NCBI RefSeq assembly: GCF_029963765.1 | Contig: NZ_JALBYU010000028.1 | Coordinates: forward strand, 1-64,000 | Source of the DNA: Pseudomonas sp. UYIF39 | Lineage (GTDB): Bacteria > Pseudomonadota > Gammaproteobacteria > Pseudomonadales > Pseudomonadaceae | Reading direction: 5' to 3' | DNA: 64,000 bases | Part shown: piece by piece, positions 36,948 through 46,175 of the stretch | How positions within the stretch are numbered: the first letter of the stretch is position 1 | How the letters are laid out: each line of letters starts with the position of its first letter | Position numbers and translations under genes: made by a program | Notes under the pieces: model-generated | The model's input: the letters and a program-made list of their open reading frames with translations, nothing else | What the model was told of the DNA's origin: nothing | Databases searched by the model: none

Positions 36948-38033
36948 TCAGCCCAGTCTTGCCAGCAACGACATGGCGTCTTGCGGCGTACGACGCGACA
37001 TCAGCGCCTCACCGGCAAATTCGCTGACAGGGCACTGTTGCGCCATTGATTGGCAGAGTGTTTCTCGGGCAAAACCGCTGAGCCCCAACTGTGCGAAAGG
37101 CGTCTCGATGTCGATCGAATTTGTGGCATCGGGGATCAGGGGGGACAGGGCGTTTAAAAGCAGATTGCTTATCTGCTCTTGGGGGGCTGTTGTGCTTGTT
37201 GGTTGCGTTTCGCAGGGCGTTACTGAGGTCGATTCTGGGGTGGCCAGAGCGACTTTAATCAGTGCGATTGTTTCCTGTGGAAACTTAGCGTTGACCAACT
37301 CAGTGCTGTTGGCCTTGAGTTGCGGCCACAAAGCGACGATCGCTTCCTGGAAGTCCAGTTGCACCAGGGAGTCCAGGCCCAGGCTTTCATAGCTTTGTTT
37401 CTGGTCGATCTGGTCAACCGTAAAACCGGTAATATTCGCCAGTTGTTCAAGTACCCATGCTTCGATATTCACGGCAGGCGCCTGCGGATTGGCTTCAAGC
37501 CGTGCCAGCAAGACGGTAGGCGAGGGCGCATCAAAGAGCGACGAAGTGAGTTCTTTCTTTTCCGGGAAGTGCTGAGCCAGGGATTCGAAAATATCGACCA
37601 GCCCCAGGGAGTCGATGCCCAGACTTTCGAAACTTTGATCGAAGTCGATTTGTTCCTTTTTGAATCCAGTGACCGAACTTATTTCGGCGCGCAACCATTG
37701 CCCGTAGCTGAGCGCAGGCGGTTGTTCCGCAACGGGTGCCGATGCCAGCACTACCGGGTTCGAGTGTACGGGCTCCAGGACGGGCAGGCTTCTATTGACA
37801 GGAGCTTCAACCCCATGGGCATAAACGCCTTCCAGGACTTGTTGATGAGCGTTGAAGTAATGCGCAGTGACAGTTTCGGCCTGCTCCAACACACGCATCA
37901 ATATTGATTCTTTTTCGATATTGGAATCGCAAAGTGAATCAATGATTTTTTCTGAAAGAGAGAAATAGCTATGAGCTATTTTTCCATTGGACACGATGAA
38001 TTCCTGCACAACATCGTTGAGTTGGGCGCGCAT
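36948..38033 (-). CDS. Tandem acyl carrier protein (two active, one degenerate)
   Basis: A 361-residue protein. A helical N-terminal region (1-75, with SYFSLSEK and AHYFNAHQQVLEG) is followed by a Pro-rich linker and three ACP units. ACP1 (about 108-182) has GIDSLGL with Ser142. ACP2 (about 190-262) has GLDSLVQ with Ser222. ACP3 (about 285-360) has GLSGFAR, where Gly320 replaces the phosphopantetheine serine. Tandem ACPs are typical of PUFA and related iterative synthases. It is 75 bp upstream of the ketosynthase gene in the same operon and is its expected partner. Confidence 0.88.
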   Translation of the reverse strand: MRAQLNDVVQEFIVSNGKIAHSYFSLSEKIIDSLCDSNIEKESILMRVLEQAETVTAHYFNAHQQVLEGVYAHGVEAPVNRSLPVLEPVHSNPVVLASAPVAEQPPALSYGQWLRAEISSVTGFKKEQIDFDQSFESLGIDSLGLVDIFESLAQHFPEKKELTSSLFDAPSPTVLLARLEANPQAPAVNIEAWVLEQLANITGFTVDQIDQKQSYESLGLDSLVQLDFQEAIVALWPQLKANSTELVNAKFPQETIALIKVALATPESTSVTPCETQPTSTTAPQEQISNLLLNALSPLIPDATNSIDIETPFAQLGLSGFARETLCQSMAQQCPVSEFAGEALMSRRTPQDAMSLLARLG

Positions 38034-38151
38034 GAGGTTCTCCTAACCAAAGTCGGTATATGTTTTCTATCAACAAAAAATCAAAAGTCATGGCCTAGGG
38101 TTGGGCCTTGTGTCATTCAATGAAGCAACCAGGCAGTAGCCATATAGAGAC

Positions 38152-39912
38152 TTAAAGTTGGAGTTCCACTGCGTCGATCTCGGAAGATGTTGTTTTTCTT
38201 GCCCCTTTGAGCAGCCCGGATCTTACGTTCAGATAAGTGAAGAGCGTGATTGCATCAGCCCCCTGGAAAGCGATGTAGCCGTCAGGACGAATCAGCATCA
38301 ATGTGCCTTCTTTGGCATGGTAGCGCTTGTGCAGCCGCCAATCGGGGTCCAACAACATTGAGTGCCAGAAAGGCAACTCGGAGCTACCCAAAGCATCAAT
38401 GACGCAATAAGCCTTGATGCCTGGGTAATCCTTCTCCACCGACTCGGCCAGCGAGTAATAGCCCGGTAGCAAGGGGGAAAACTGATCGGCTGCGCTAAAA
38501 ATAAGCAGCGTGAAGGTTCCCTGGAACAAGTCAATCAAGCGTTTTGGCGGCATACCTTGCAGTTGCCATAACTCGACATCGGGAGCCAGTTGACCTGCAC
38601 GAGGTGCAGACGTCCGGAATTCGGGTTTTTCCCCTTTTTTGTCCCAATTAATGCGCTGCTTTTTCGTCAGCGATTCTTGAATGTAGTCACTTTTGCCGTA
38701 GTGGTACTGATGACCGGAAATCATCGTGGGCAACTTGCGCTGAACCTTACGCCTGTTGCTCAGCAGTGGCAGAACATTGTCGCGCAGCCAAACGAGGGCG
38801 CGATGCCTGAGGGTTATCAGTGCGGTCAGTCGGTGTGCCGTGTTCTCGACCTCCAGGGCGACCGGGTAGCGTTCTTCGTTGTAGCTTTCCAGCAGTGATT
38901 GATCCGCCAGGCCCTGATCGACATAGGCCATTTTCCACGCCAGGTTGTAGGCCTCGGAAACACCCAGGTTCATCCATTGCCCGCCGATCGGGCTGCCGAT
39001 ATGAGCCGAATCGCCCACTAGAAACACAGAGCCTTGTTGCAGCGTCTGCACGCGACGATGTTGAAAGGAGGCAATGGTGGTCGATGAAATATTGGACAGC
39101 GTCATCTTTTGCCCGCGTCCTTCGCACAACCGCTGAAAGTTCTCCAGGCTCAAGGACGGGCGCTCATCTTCTGGTGGCAGGTCGTAGGGCATCTCGATGA
39201 ACAGTCGATAACGGGACTGGGCGCTGATCGGCGCGACTGCCACATAACCATCCTGCGCACCCAGGAAGAAAGCCCCTTCGTCCTTGCTTCCAGACCACTC
39301 GATATCGGCATCGGCCAGCATGAAGAAACGATCATAGGACGATCCTTCGAAGGTCATCTCAAGACGTTTTCTAATGTTGCTGCGAGCACCGTCGCACGCG
39401 ACCACCCACCGACTGGAAAAGGATTCGTCGTTGCCATCCGCATGATGGAGCGTCATTCGCACGGATCCCTGCTGGTTTTCTATATCGACCAGTTCGGTAT
39501 TCCACTCGACATCCACCCCCAACTTGTTAAGTCGCTCAAGCAGAATCTTTTCTGTTTGCGGCTGTGGCAGGCTGAGGAGCAGGGGATAGGTCGTATCCAG
39601 GTAGGAGAAGTTGTAGTTCAGCACCCGTTTGGCGTTCGACTGCACCGAAAACTGGTTGATCGTGAACCCGTCGCTGATGGCCTGATCGGCAACACCCAGA
39701 TCGCGAAAAATTTCCAGGGTTCTGGAATGGATGGCCATTGCCTTGGTAGCGGTCGAGGGACCGGCATTCTTTTCAATAATGCGAAAAGAGACGCCCCACT
39801 TTTTCAGCATGATTGCCAGGGACAGGCCTATAGGGCCAGCACCGACGATCATTACTGTCGGGGTGTTACCGGGGCCGAAGTGCTTGGGTGCCAACGAGTT
39901 CAGAGTGTTCAT
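38152..39912 (-). CDS. FAD-dependent monooxygenase (PheA/TfdB type)
   Basis: A 586-residue group A flavoprotein. The FAD motif is MIVGAGPIGLSLAIML (about 21-36), then the second flavin motif VFLVGDSAHIGSPIGGQWMN. The canonical PP-x-GGQGMN is altered here (SPIGGQWMN). The C-terminal ~170 residues match the thioredoxin-like domain of phenol hydroxylases. The enzyme would hydroxylate or oxidise an aromatic or polyketide intermediate. It starts 3 bp after the end of the HAD gene. Confidence 0.85.
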   Translation of the reverse strand: MNTLNSLAPKHFGPGNTPTVMIVGAGPIGLSLAIMLKKWGVSFRIIEKNAGPSTATKAMAIHSRTLEIFRDLGVADQAISDGFTINQFSVQSNAKRVLNYNFSYLDTTYPLLLSLPQPQTEKILLERLNKLGVDVEWNTELVDIENQQGSVRMTLHHADGNDESFSSRWVVACDGARSNIRKRLEMTFEGSSYDRFFMLADADIEWSGSKDEGAFFLGAQDGYVAVAPISAQSRYRLFIEMPYDLPPEDERPSLSLENFQRLCEGRGQKMTLSNISSTTIASFQHRRVQTLQQGSVFLVGDSAHIGSPIGGQWMNLGVSEAYNLAWKMAYVDQGLADQSLLESYNEERYPVALEVENTAHRLTALITLRHRALVWLRDNVLPLLSNRRKVQRKLPTMISGHQYHYGKSDYIQESLTKKQRINWDKKGEKPEFRTSAPRAGQLAPDVELWQLQGMPPKRLIDLFQGTFTLLIFSAADQFSPLLPGYYSLAESVEKDYPGIKAYCVIDALGSSELPFWHSMLLDPDWRLHKRYHAKEGTLMLIRPDGYIAFQGADAITLFTYLNVRSGLLKGARKTTSSEIDAVELQL

Positions 39913-39915
39913 CTG

Positions 39916-40527
39916 TTAGTACCAGTTTCTATAGAAGGGAGAGTTGGCAATGCCGAGCAGGGCATCGTCACCTGATGAATCTCCGTAGGCATAAATGTAA
40001 AAGTCATCAAGGTTGCTCAAACAGCCTTTCAGCCGTGTGACTTTTTCTCTCTCAACACAGTTGGTACCTGATATCCCGCCGGTCAGTTTGTTCTTCGCCG
40101 TCGCCAGGCGGGTGCCGCATACATAGTCAAAACCTGCTGCCTGTCCCCAGGGAATCAGATAGTTCTCCGGCGAGTTGCTGACCAGTGCCGTGACATGCCC
40201 CATGGACTGATGCCATTGCAGCCGGCGCAAGGCTTCGGGCCTGAGCCAGAGCGGTAGCTGTTCGGTAATGAAATACTTGGCATGCTCGCGCTCTTGCTCA
40301 ACTGACAGGCCGCCCAGGTAGCAGGCAATGAACGCCAGGCGCGCCTGCATCAACGGTGTGATGCCAAGGATCACACTGAGCATTTTGGGCAGCAGGGGAA
40401 CGATCCTTAGCCAAAACGACTTGGTCCCCACGATAAAACGCATGTAGCGCCAGAACGTATGCCTGTCGGTCAGAGTGCCGTCAAAGTCGAAAACGGCCAG
40501 TACCGGTTGTGTGCTATTTGCTTGCAT
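39916..40527 (-). CDS. HAD-superfamily (SerB-like, IB) hydrolase
   Basis: A 203-residue protein. Motif I is DFDGTLT (14-20), motif II is LVSNS, and motifs III/IV are Lys in REKVTRL and YGDSSGDD. The helical cap fits HAD subfamily IB, the phosphoserine-phosphatase group. It overlaps the end of the ligase gene by 14 bp. It may remove a phosphate or act on an acyl intermediate; no substrate can be given. Confidence 0.82.
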   Translation of the reverse strand: MQANSTQPVLAVFDFDGTLTDRHTFWRYMRFIVGTKSFWLRIVPLLPKMLSVILGITPLMQARLAFIACYLGGLSVEQEREHAKYFITEQLPLWLRPEALRRLQWHQSMGHVTALVSNSPENYLIPWGQAAGFDYVCGTRLATAKNKLTGGISGTNCVEREKVTRLKGCLSNLDDFYIYAYGDSSGDDALLGIANSPFYRNWY

Positions 40528-42037
40528 GAATCTCTTCCTTGAGAGAGATAATCTCGATGGTTCTGGGCAGTTTGAAGCCTGAGAGGTAGCGCGAGAGCAG
40601 GGTGGAGATAGCGCTCTGGGTCAGGTCACCGCTCCCTTCGACGCACAGGTGCAATACGTTGACCTCCTTGTTGTCAGGGACGATGTAAGCTTTCGCGCGC
40701 ACCACCCCAGGATGCTTCAGGGCAATGGATTCGATTTCGGTCAGGTCGACCATTTGCGCTTTAATCTTCGAGATTCGCAGGCGTTGGCAATAGAAGAACA
40801 CATGTCCATCATCGTCCCGCCAGACCAGATCCCCCGTGTGTAGCCAGCCATCACGGAAGAACCGGGCATTGGCGTCCGCGGCATCGTTATATCCGTCAAT
40901 CACCATCGAGCCGCGTATCAACAGTTCGCCGATACGCCCAGTTGCGACGTCTTGACCCTGAGCATCGACGACCCGCAGTTCTACGTTGCGAATCGGCTGC
41001 CCCATGGCGCCGCGATGGACCTTGCCAATCGAACTCTGGACTATCACTGGCATGCTCTCGGTCAATCCATAGCCTTGCAGCACCGGATTGCACCCCAGCA
41101 GCCTTCCCAGTTTTTCGGCTTCGTCGGCGGGTAGATGGCTGCCACCTGAATAAATCATCAGTTGTGGGTGCATCGGCAACAGCGCGCCTTTGCGTTTGGC
41201 CAGTCGCGTATTGAAGTAGCGAATGACGTCAGGCACCAGACAGGCAAAGGTGACCTGATGCTGGGACAAGACTTCCGCCAGATCCCTATTGAGTAGGGTG
41301 TTGGTCATTAACAGGGTGGCGCCCACGCTCAATGGAAAGACCATCATCACGGACAGTCCGAAGATGGCATACAGCGGCAGCGTCACCAGATGAACGGATC
41401 CGACCCCTTGAAGATGAAACTGCTCATGCAGCCCATCGCTCGATTGCGTCAGGTCAAGGTAGCGGTGAGAAACGGCCAGAGGTTTACCGGTGCCCCTATA
41501 CGTGAACTGTACCGAGACGATCGGATTGCCTTCGGGCAGTAACAAAGGTTCTGCCTGTCGAGGAAGCCGTGATTCAGCCGTTGCGTTGTCGGGCAGGTGA
41601 GAGGATGGCTCGCTTGCGGTGTTCAACACCAAGGAGTGATGAACGCCGTAGGCAGGCTGAAATGTCTCGCTATGTTGCTCGAATAGCGTTTCGGTGGTCA
41701 CGACCAGCGTCGGCCGGGCAATACTGATGACGCTGCTCATTTCGAATGGCGTCAGTTTGTAGTTGAGGATAACCGGAGTCGCCCCACGCCCGATGATCGC
41801 CAGATAGTAAGCGATGAACTCCACCCCATTGGGTAGAATAACCGCCACTTTGTCGCCTGGTAATACACCTAGATTTTTGAGTGCAAAGTTGCACTCTTCA
41901 GCCTTTATTCGCAATCCACGGTAAGTGACGGTCTCATCTTCCGCGTCTAGGTTTCTGATAGCAACGTGGTCCGGGAAAGATTCTGAAAAGCCGACGAGCC
42001 GATGCAGAAAACCTTCTTTATATGAAAGGCTTTTCAT
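40514..42037 (-). CDS. AMP-dependent acyl ligase with altered P-loop
   Basis: A 507-residue ANL-superfamily enzyme. The adenylate motifs YGLTESMPV and HTGDLVWRDDDGHVFFYCQR are clear. The A3 loop, normally TSGTTGxPKG, reads FTYRGTGKPLAVSH (178-191), keeping a G-x-GKP core but losing the Ser/Thr-rich part. The C-terminus stops at EEIHASK, so the catalytic Lys of the usual SGK motif is the last residue. It probably loads a fatty or aryl acid onto the tandem ACP. Activity with these changes is uncertain. Confidence 0.82.
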   Translation of the reverse strand: MKSLSYKEGFLHRLVGFSESFPDHVAIRNLDAEDETVTYRGLRIKAEECNFALKNLGVLPGDKVAVILPNGVEFIAYYLAIIGRGATPVILNYKLTPFEMSSVISIARPTLVVTTETLFEQHSETFQPAYGVHHSLVLNTASEPSSHLPDNATAESRLPRQAEPLLLPEGNPIVSVQFTYRGTGKPLAVSHRYLDLTQSSDGLHEQFHLQGVGSVHLVTLPLYAIFGLSVMMVFPLSVGATLLMTNTLLNRDLAEVLSQHQVTFACLVPDVIRYFNTRLAKRKGALLPMHPQLMIYSGGSHLPADEAEKLGRLLGCNPVLQGYGLTESMPVIVQSSIGKVHRGAMGQPIRNVELRVVDAQGQDVATGRIGELLIRGSMVIDGYNDAADANARFFRDGWLHTGDLVWRDDDGHVFFYCQRLRISKIKAQMVDLTEIESIALKHPGVVRAKAYIVPDNKEVNVLHLCVEGSGDLTQSAISTLLSRYLSGFKLPRTIEIISLKEEIHASK

Positions 42038-42117
42038 TTACCAACCTCTCTCAATCCTTGAAGTAATGGTTAGACAAAAAAGTACTACAGAGGCAGGCTA
42101 TATATAAATTGTTTCAA

Positions 42118-43131
42118 TTACGCATTTATGTAGTTGTTTTTCCGATACCAGTCCAGGGTATCGGTCAATGTTTCAGCTACGGGGCGGAACTTGCACTCCA
42201 GCTCTTCTAGGCTTTTGTTATGGCTGAAATGAGTGCGCCCTTGCTCTTGCTCTATGAGCTTGACGGTGGAGGTGCTGATGAGTACCGGCTTTTTCGTAAC
42301 TCGGTAATAGCCTTCATACATCAAGGCAATTATTCGCAGCATGAACAGTGGGATTTTTCGCTCCGGAGCTTTTACGCCGCTGACACTGGAGAGTGCCTGG
42401 AAAATGCTTTTCATGTTCATATGATTGCCGGCTGCCAGATAACGTTCTCCGGATCTGCCGCGTGTGATTGCTGCGAGCTGATGTTCCGCCACATCCCGGG
42501 CATCTACTACGGAAAAACTTCCAGGCAACACGCCAGGCAATTTCATTCCGACAAAGTCGAGCAGGAACTGTCCTGATGAGGTAGGACCGATATCCCCGGG
42601 ACCAAACATCCAGCCCGGTAATACCATAGCGATGAACATGTCCGGGTGTTGCAACAAAAATTCCTGAATTTTTTGCTCGGACAGTATTTTGCTCAAGTAG
42701 TAATCGTCAGCATCCGATTCGCTGCGAGACATCGTCTCATCGATCACTTCATCTTTGTTGCCCTTCAATACGGCAATGGATGAAGTATGGACTGCACGAC
42801 GAATGCCAGCGGCGTAGGCGGCTTGCAATAATTGCTCGGTCCCGGTGACGTTGGTGTCATACAGTTTCTGCCAGTGTTTTCCACCTTTATAACTGTCGCG
42901 GAAGTAGGCAGCGGTATGAAACAAGGCATCACAGCCTTGCAGGGCATGGCTGAAGGCGTCGACATTGAGCATGTCGCCTTCGACAAATTCGACAGGCAAA
43001 TTGCCGAACTGCTTCCTGGCTTTCTCTATGGAACGAACCAGTGCTTTTACTTTGATATTTCGCTTTAAAAGCGCATGAACCAAATTATTACCGAGCAGGC
43101 CAGTAGCGCCTGTAACAAAGGCATATTCCAT
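42118..43131 (-). CDS. NAD(P)-dependent epimerase/reductase (extended SDR)
   Basis: A 337-residue extended SDR. The nucleotide motif is VTGATGLLGNNLV near the start. VHTSSIAVL and DYYLSKILSE (Tyr-X3-Lys) give the catalytic residues. It is closest in style to dihydroflavonol-4-reductase-like ketoreductases. It is the first gene of the operon and the only candidate ketoreductase in the cluster. Confidence 0.85.
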   Translation of the reverse strand: MEYAFVTGATGLLGNNLVHALLKRNIKVKALVRSIEKARKQFGNLPVEFVEGDMLNVDAFSHALQGCDALFHTAAYFRDSYKGGKHWQKLYDTNVTGTEQLLQAAYAAGIRRAVHTSSIAVLKGNKDEVIDETMSRSESDADDYYLSKILSEQKIQEFLLQHPDMFIAMVLPGWMFGPGDIGPTSSGQFLLDFVGMKLPGVLPGSFSVVDARDVAEHQLAAITRGRSGERYLAAGNHMNMKSIFQALSSVSGVKAPERKIPLFMLRIIALMYEGYYRVTKKPVLISTSTVKLIEQEQGRTHFSHNKSLEELECKFRPVAETLTDTLDWYRKNNYINA

Positions 43132-43746
43132 TAAAATCCAGCTCCTGTGGGGTAACCTGCTGCTGCATTGAGATTGATGCTAGTGGTCTCGATGCTCTGA
43201 TCAGGTGTTGGCTGAACCAACGACGCAAGTAAAAACCATTCGGTATCTGAAAATCAAGCGGTATTTCGTTATGAGCATAGAAATAATGTCGCTAAGTTTG
43301 ACCTAAAGCTAGTGAAATCAGCTTCTTAGCGCTTGATCGGCAGTGGGTGTTTCACCTGGATTGGGAGGATTAAGGCCATTGAAATAAATGTTTCGACGCT
43401 CGCCCTCGGCCTCTTGGGGGAGTCACAAGACAACCTTGCTGATTCGATCGATCGGGTGGGCCACGCGTCAGGCTGGATACCGAAGTGCCTGAGCGTGCTG
43501 GAGTTGACACCTCTTTATGAGTTGCAAGCGCTTGCAGTGCCGGCGCTGCATGTCGATGCAGTGCATCTCGCCGCCTCCGTTCCCATACATGGCATTTACA
43601 TGGCGCTTTTTAAAAGCTTAAATGTAAATTATTAAGATGGTCTAGTATAAGGTATAGTCGTTAGATCCGTGTTTTTCAGTGAATAGCAAGCTTGTTGCGT
43701 TTAGTTACAAATAGATATTTTTTGTTTGGCCAAAGGAACCGAAGGT
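43132..43746. promoter_or_regulatory. AT-rich divergent region between the operon and the TetR gene
   Basis: 615 bp, clearly lower in GC than its neighbours. It should hold the operon and TetR promoters. GGTAT elements recur (43230-43265), and TAGTATAAGGTATAGTC near 43643 is a partial palindrome that could be a TetR operator or a -10 region. A plus-strand frame (43333-43635, about 100 codons) is open and could be a gene scrap, but I cannot assign it. Confidence 0.4.
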
Positions 43747-44343
43747 GTGATTAAGAAGAGAATGGGTCGTGAAGAAAGTCAGCAAGTAACAAGAGATAAT
43801 TTGTTCGATACTGCCACTGATCTTATGGTTAGGAAAGGCTTTCATGCCGCCAGTGTCAATGCTATATCTGAGGGGGCCGGCTTTTCGAAGGGGGCATTTT
43901 TTTCAAACTTTACAAGTAAGTCAGACTTGCTTCTGCAATTAACCCAGAGGTTCAAGCGAGTTGAAATCGATCGATTGGGTGTTACTCTGGCTGCTGGGTA
44001 TTCATCAGAAGAGTTGGCTCATGGGTTGAATTCTTATATTGATACGCTTAAAGATAATGCCAGTTGTGCAATTCTTGATGCTGAACTACAACTGATTGCC
44101 TTGCGCGATGAGGAATTTTCAGCGCATTACTACGCTCTGCATCAGGAAAATAGTGAGGCCTTGGGCAAGTTAATTACGATTATATTCAGCCATGCAGGCA
44201 AGAAGCCTCCTTTGGAATGCGCCACTCTTGCAAAGACATTTACCGCTCTGTCGGAAGGGTTGATACTGCAAGGACATAAAGACCCGGCTTCTGAAATAAA
44301 ATTGGTGTTAAACTCGCTTATTCAAACAGCAGAGCCCTTATAG
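43747..44343 (+). CDS. TetR-family regulator
   Basis: A 198-residue TetR-type protein. The helix-turn-helix is about 18-60 (LFDTATDLMVRKGFHAASVNAISEGAGFSKGAFFSNF), followed by a helical ligand domain. The start is uncertain: GTG 43747 has AGGA at a good distance, while ATG 43762 and TTG 43726 are alternatives. It diverges from the biosynthetic operon and is its likely repressor. The base composition is lower in GC than in the core genes. Confidence 0.85.
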   Translation: MIKKRMGREESQQVTRDNLFDTATDLMVRKGFHAASVNAISEGAGFSKGAFFSNFTSKSDLLLQLTQRFKRVEIDRLGVTLAAGYSSEELAHGLNSYIDTLKDNASCAILDAELQLIALRDEEFSAHYYALHQENSEALGKLITIIFSHAGKKPPLECATLAKTFTALSEGLILQGHKDPASEIKLVLNSLIQTAEPL

Positions 44344-44860
44344 AGTATTTGCCAATCTTGTGTTGTACGCATTATTCACATGTCCGAGGCTCAGCTTCTC
44401 GGACAGAATGTGAGTGGCTCTCCTCTGTGTTTCGACAACTTTTCGGTGCTGTTTTCGCTAACTAGAAAGCCTCCGTATATTGTTGTGGTGCGTTGCTGCT
44501 TAATACCTAAAAAAACAAGTACAAGAACGCTCGGCGAAACACCGAACGTACATTTCTGACAACTGTTCAGCACTCCTGAACGAATGCCGTGGATGAATAT
44601 TTTGTCCTGAACTCGATCGTGCTGGAGCAGGAAGCTTTCCGCAACGTTAGTGCTGCTGATGGCGATATCGATCAAGCTTTTCAGCTTGATCATGAGCTAG
44701 TCGGCGCGGCGCCCGACACCCACGAAGCCGTGCATTCGAGCATCGAGTCGTTAAATTGGCAATCATTGGCCAGGACCGTCTGAGGCCACTCAGGTAGGGC
44801 TTTGGTCGTGCAGCAACTAGCAATCAGTTCACGTATAAGTTGTTGCGCGACCTAATACTT
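44344..44860. other. Intergenic stretch with a perfect hairpin
   Basis: No supported gene. GATCAAGCT-TTTC-AGCTTGATC (44670-44691) is a perfect inverted repeat without a T run. Short open frames exist but show no recognisable protein. It lies between the TetR gene and the broken porin gene. Confidence 0.4.
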
Positions 44861-45970
44861 CTAGAACCAAGTCTCCATTTGCACACCCAATTGCCACTCG
44901 CCGCCGGACTTGAAGCCCTTCTGACCAAAATCATCGGTTGCGCTGAAGTTATCCAGGTCGCTGGACCAGTTCATGTAGGTGGCGAACAGACGCAGTTCCG
45001 GGCGAATGAAAAAGTCACCGGTCTGGGCCTTGAAGGTCGGGGCGAAGGTGAGTTTCCAATAGTCGCCCTTGGCTGCCTGGCGGCCATCGTAGCCCAGTGC
45101 ATTGAGGTCCATTGCCTGCCAGCTCAGCTCATACTGCATTTCCAAGTTGCTGGTCAGTTCGTTGGCCAGGCGCACGTTGTGTGTCATGTAGCGATAGTCG
45201 TCGCCGGGGACGTAACGATTCTTGCTCTGCTCGGCTATCAAGGCCTGTGCGATGCGCCAGTCCTGATTCAGGCGGGTATTGTCCCGATCAAAGCGCTTGC
45301 CCGCCCACAGGGTGGCATCGCGCAGTAGGGGGCTGTCTTGAAAGGACGTTAGGTGACTAAGTTCGGCGTAGGCCTTGCGCACATTGAGCGCCCTTTGCGC
45401 CGCGGTCCAGTCGTTGGGCGTCTCCAGACCGTCGGCGAGCATCAGCGTGTACTTGGAGCGTGTTCCGTTGGCGGCCTGGTTCTCCTTGGTGAACTTGGCT
45501 TCCATGTAGGTATCGACTTCATTGCCCAAATGGCCAACCGCGCCACCTACGGAGCTGGCGGGGGTCACGTAAGGGCCGCCGCGACCGGCACCTGATTTGT
45601 TGCTCATGATCCCGGAGCGGGCATAGCCTCCGAAGGTGAAGCCATCGCTCAAGTGCTCGGTCGGAGTGGCTGCAGAGACGGTCGCTGGAAGGGACTGTTG
45701 ATTGGCTTCTACCCGCGCAACGCGTTGGTCGAGGGCGGTTTGTGCAAGCGTCGGCAGCCTGCCAGTGATTTACTGGTTGAGGTGTTCGACTTTCTGGCGC
45801 AATCGCGCTGCGTCGGCCTCGGCCATCGAGGCTCGGGCTTCGGCGGAGGAGGTCCTGGCTTCAAGTCTGGCAAGACGCTCTTCGATGCTTTGCGCCGGCG
45901 CGGCGAACAGTTACGTGGAGAGAACCAGCAAGGAAAATCCAGCCAAAGACCGGTAAACCTCAGAACGCAT
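44861..45970 (-). pseudogene. scrY: Sucrose porin (ScrY/LamB family), broken
   Basis: In one frame from the ATG at 45970: signal-like MRSEVYRSLAGFSLLVLST, then TAA (45911-45913), then LFAAPAQSIEERLARLEAR and a coiled coil, then TAA (45770-45772), then the barrel from DGFTFGGYARSG to the C-terminal GVQMETWF. Compared with ScrY, WAGKRFDRDN is joined almost directly to QDWRIAQAL, so roughly 130 residues of the barrel are missing without a frame change. Two ochre stops plus the deletion make it a pseudogene. It diverges from the sucrose permease gene. Confidence 0.85.
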
Positions 45971-46137
45971 AAATAACCCTCTTTTTTTGTATTCGGGTAC
46001 TGCAAACACCTTTCGAACATATCCCCGGCTCCAGTCGGGCTGGGGCTTCTGCTGGATCGTCCTGCGCGATATCAGCGCCTTTTGCACTGCGCTCCACTTG
46101 ACAGCGAACTGTTTGGGGATGCGTAATGCGGCGCGAT

Positions 46138-46149
46138 GTTAACGTTAAC
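46138..46149. promoter_or_regulatory. LacI-type operator before the permease
   Basis: GTTAACGTTAAC is a perfect 12-bp palindrome with a central CG, the form bound by LacI-family regulators. It lies 27 bp before the permease ATG. TTGACA at 46098-46103 is a possible -35. The LacI-type gene at 49062 is the likely binder. Confidence 0.6.
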
Positions 46150-46175
46150 TCAAATAAAAACTAGAGGGTCATCAC

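Noticed and set aside
43333..43635. A 100-codon gene in the operon-TetR gap
   Set aside because: No recognised domain and no good ribosome site. It lies in the expected promoter region, so it is left as a possible scrap only.
44670..44691. Rho-independent terminator for the TetR gene
   Set aside because: The stem is perfect but lacks a T run on either strand and lies over 300 bp from the gene.
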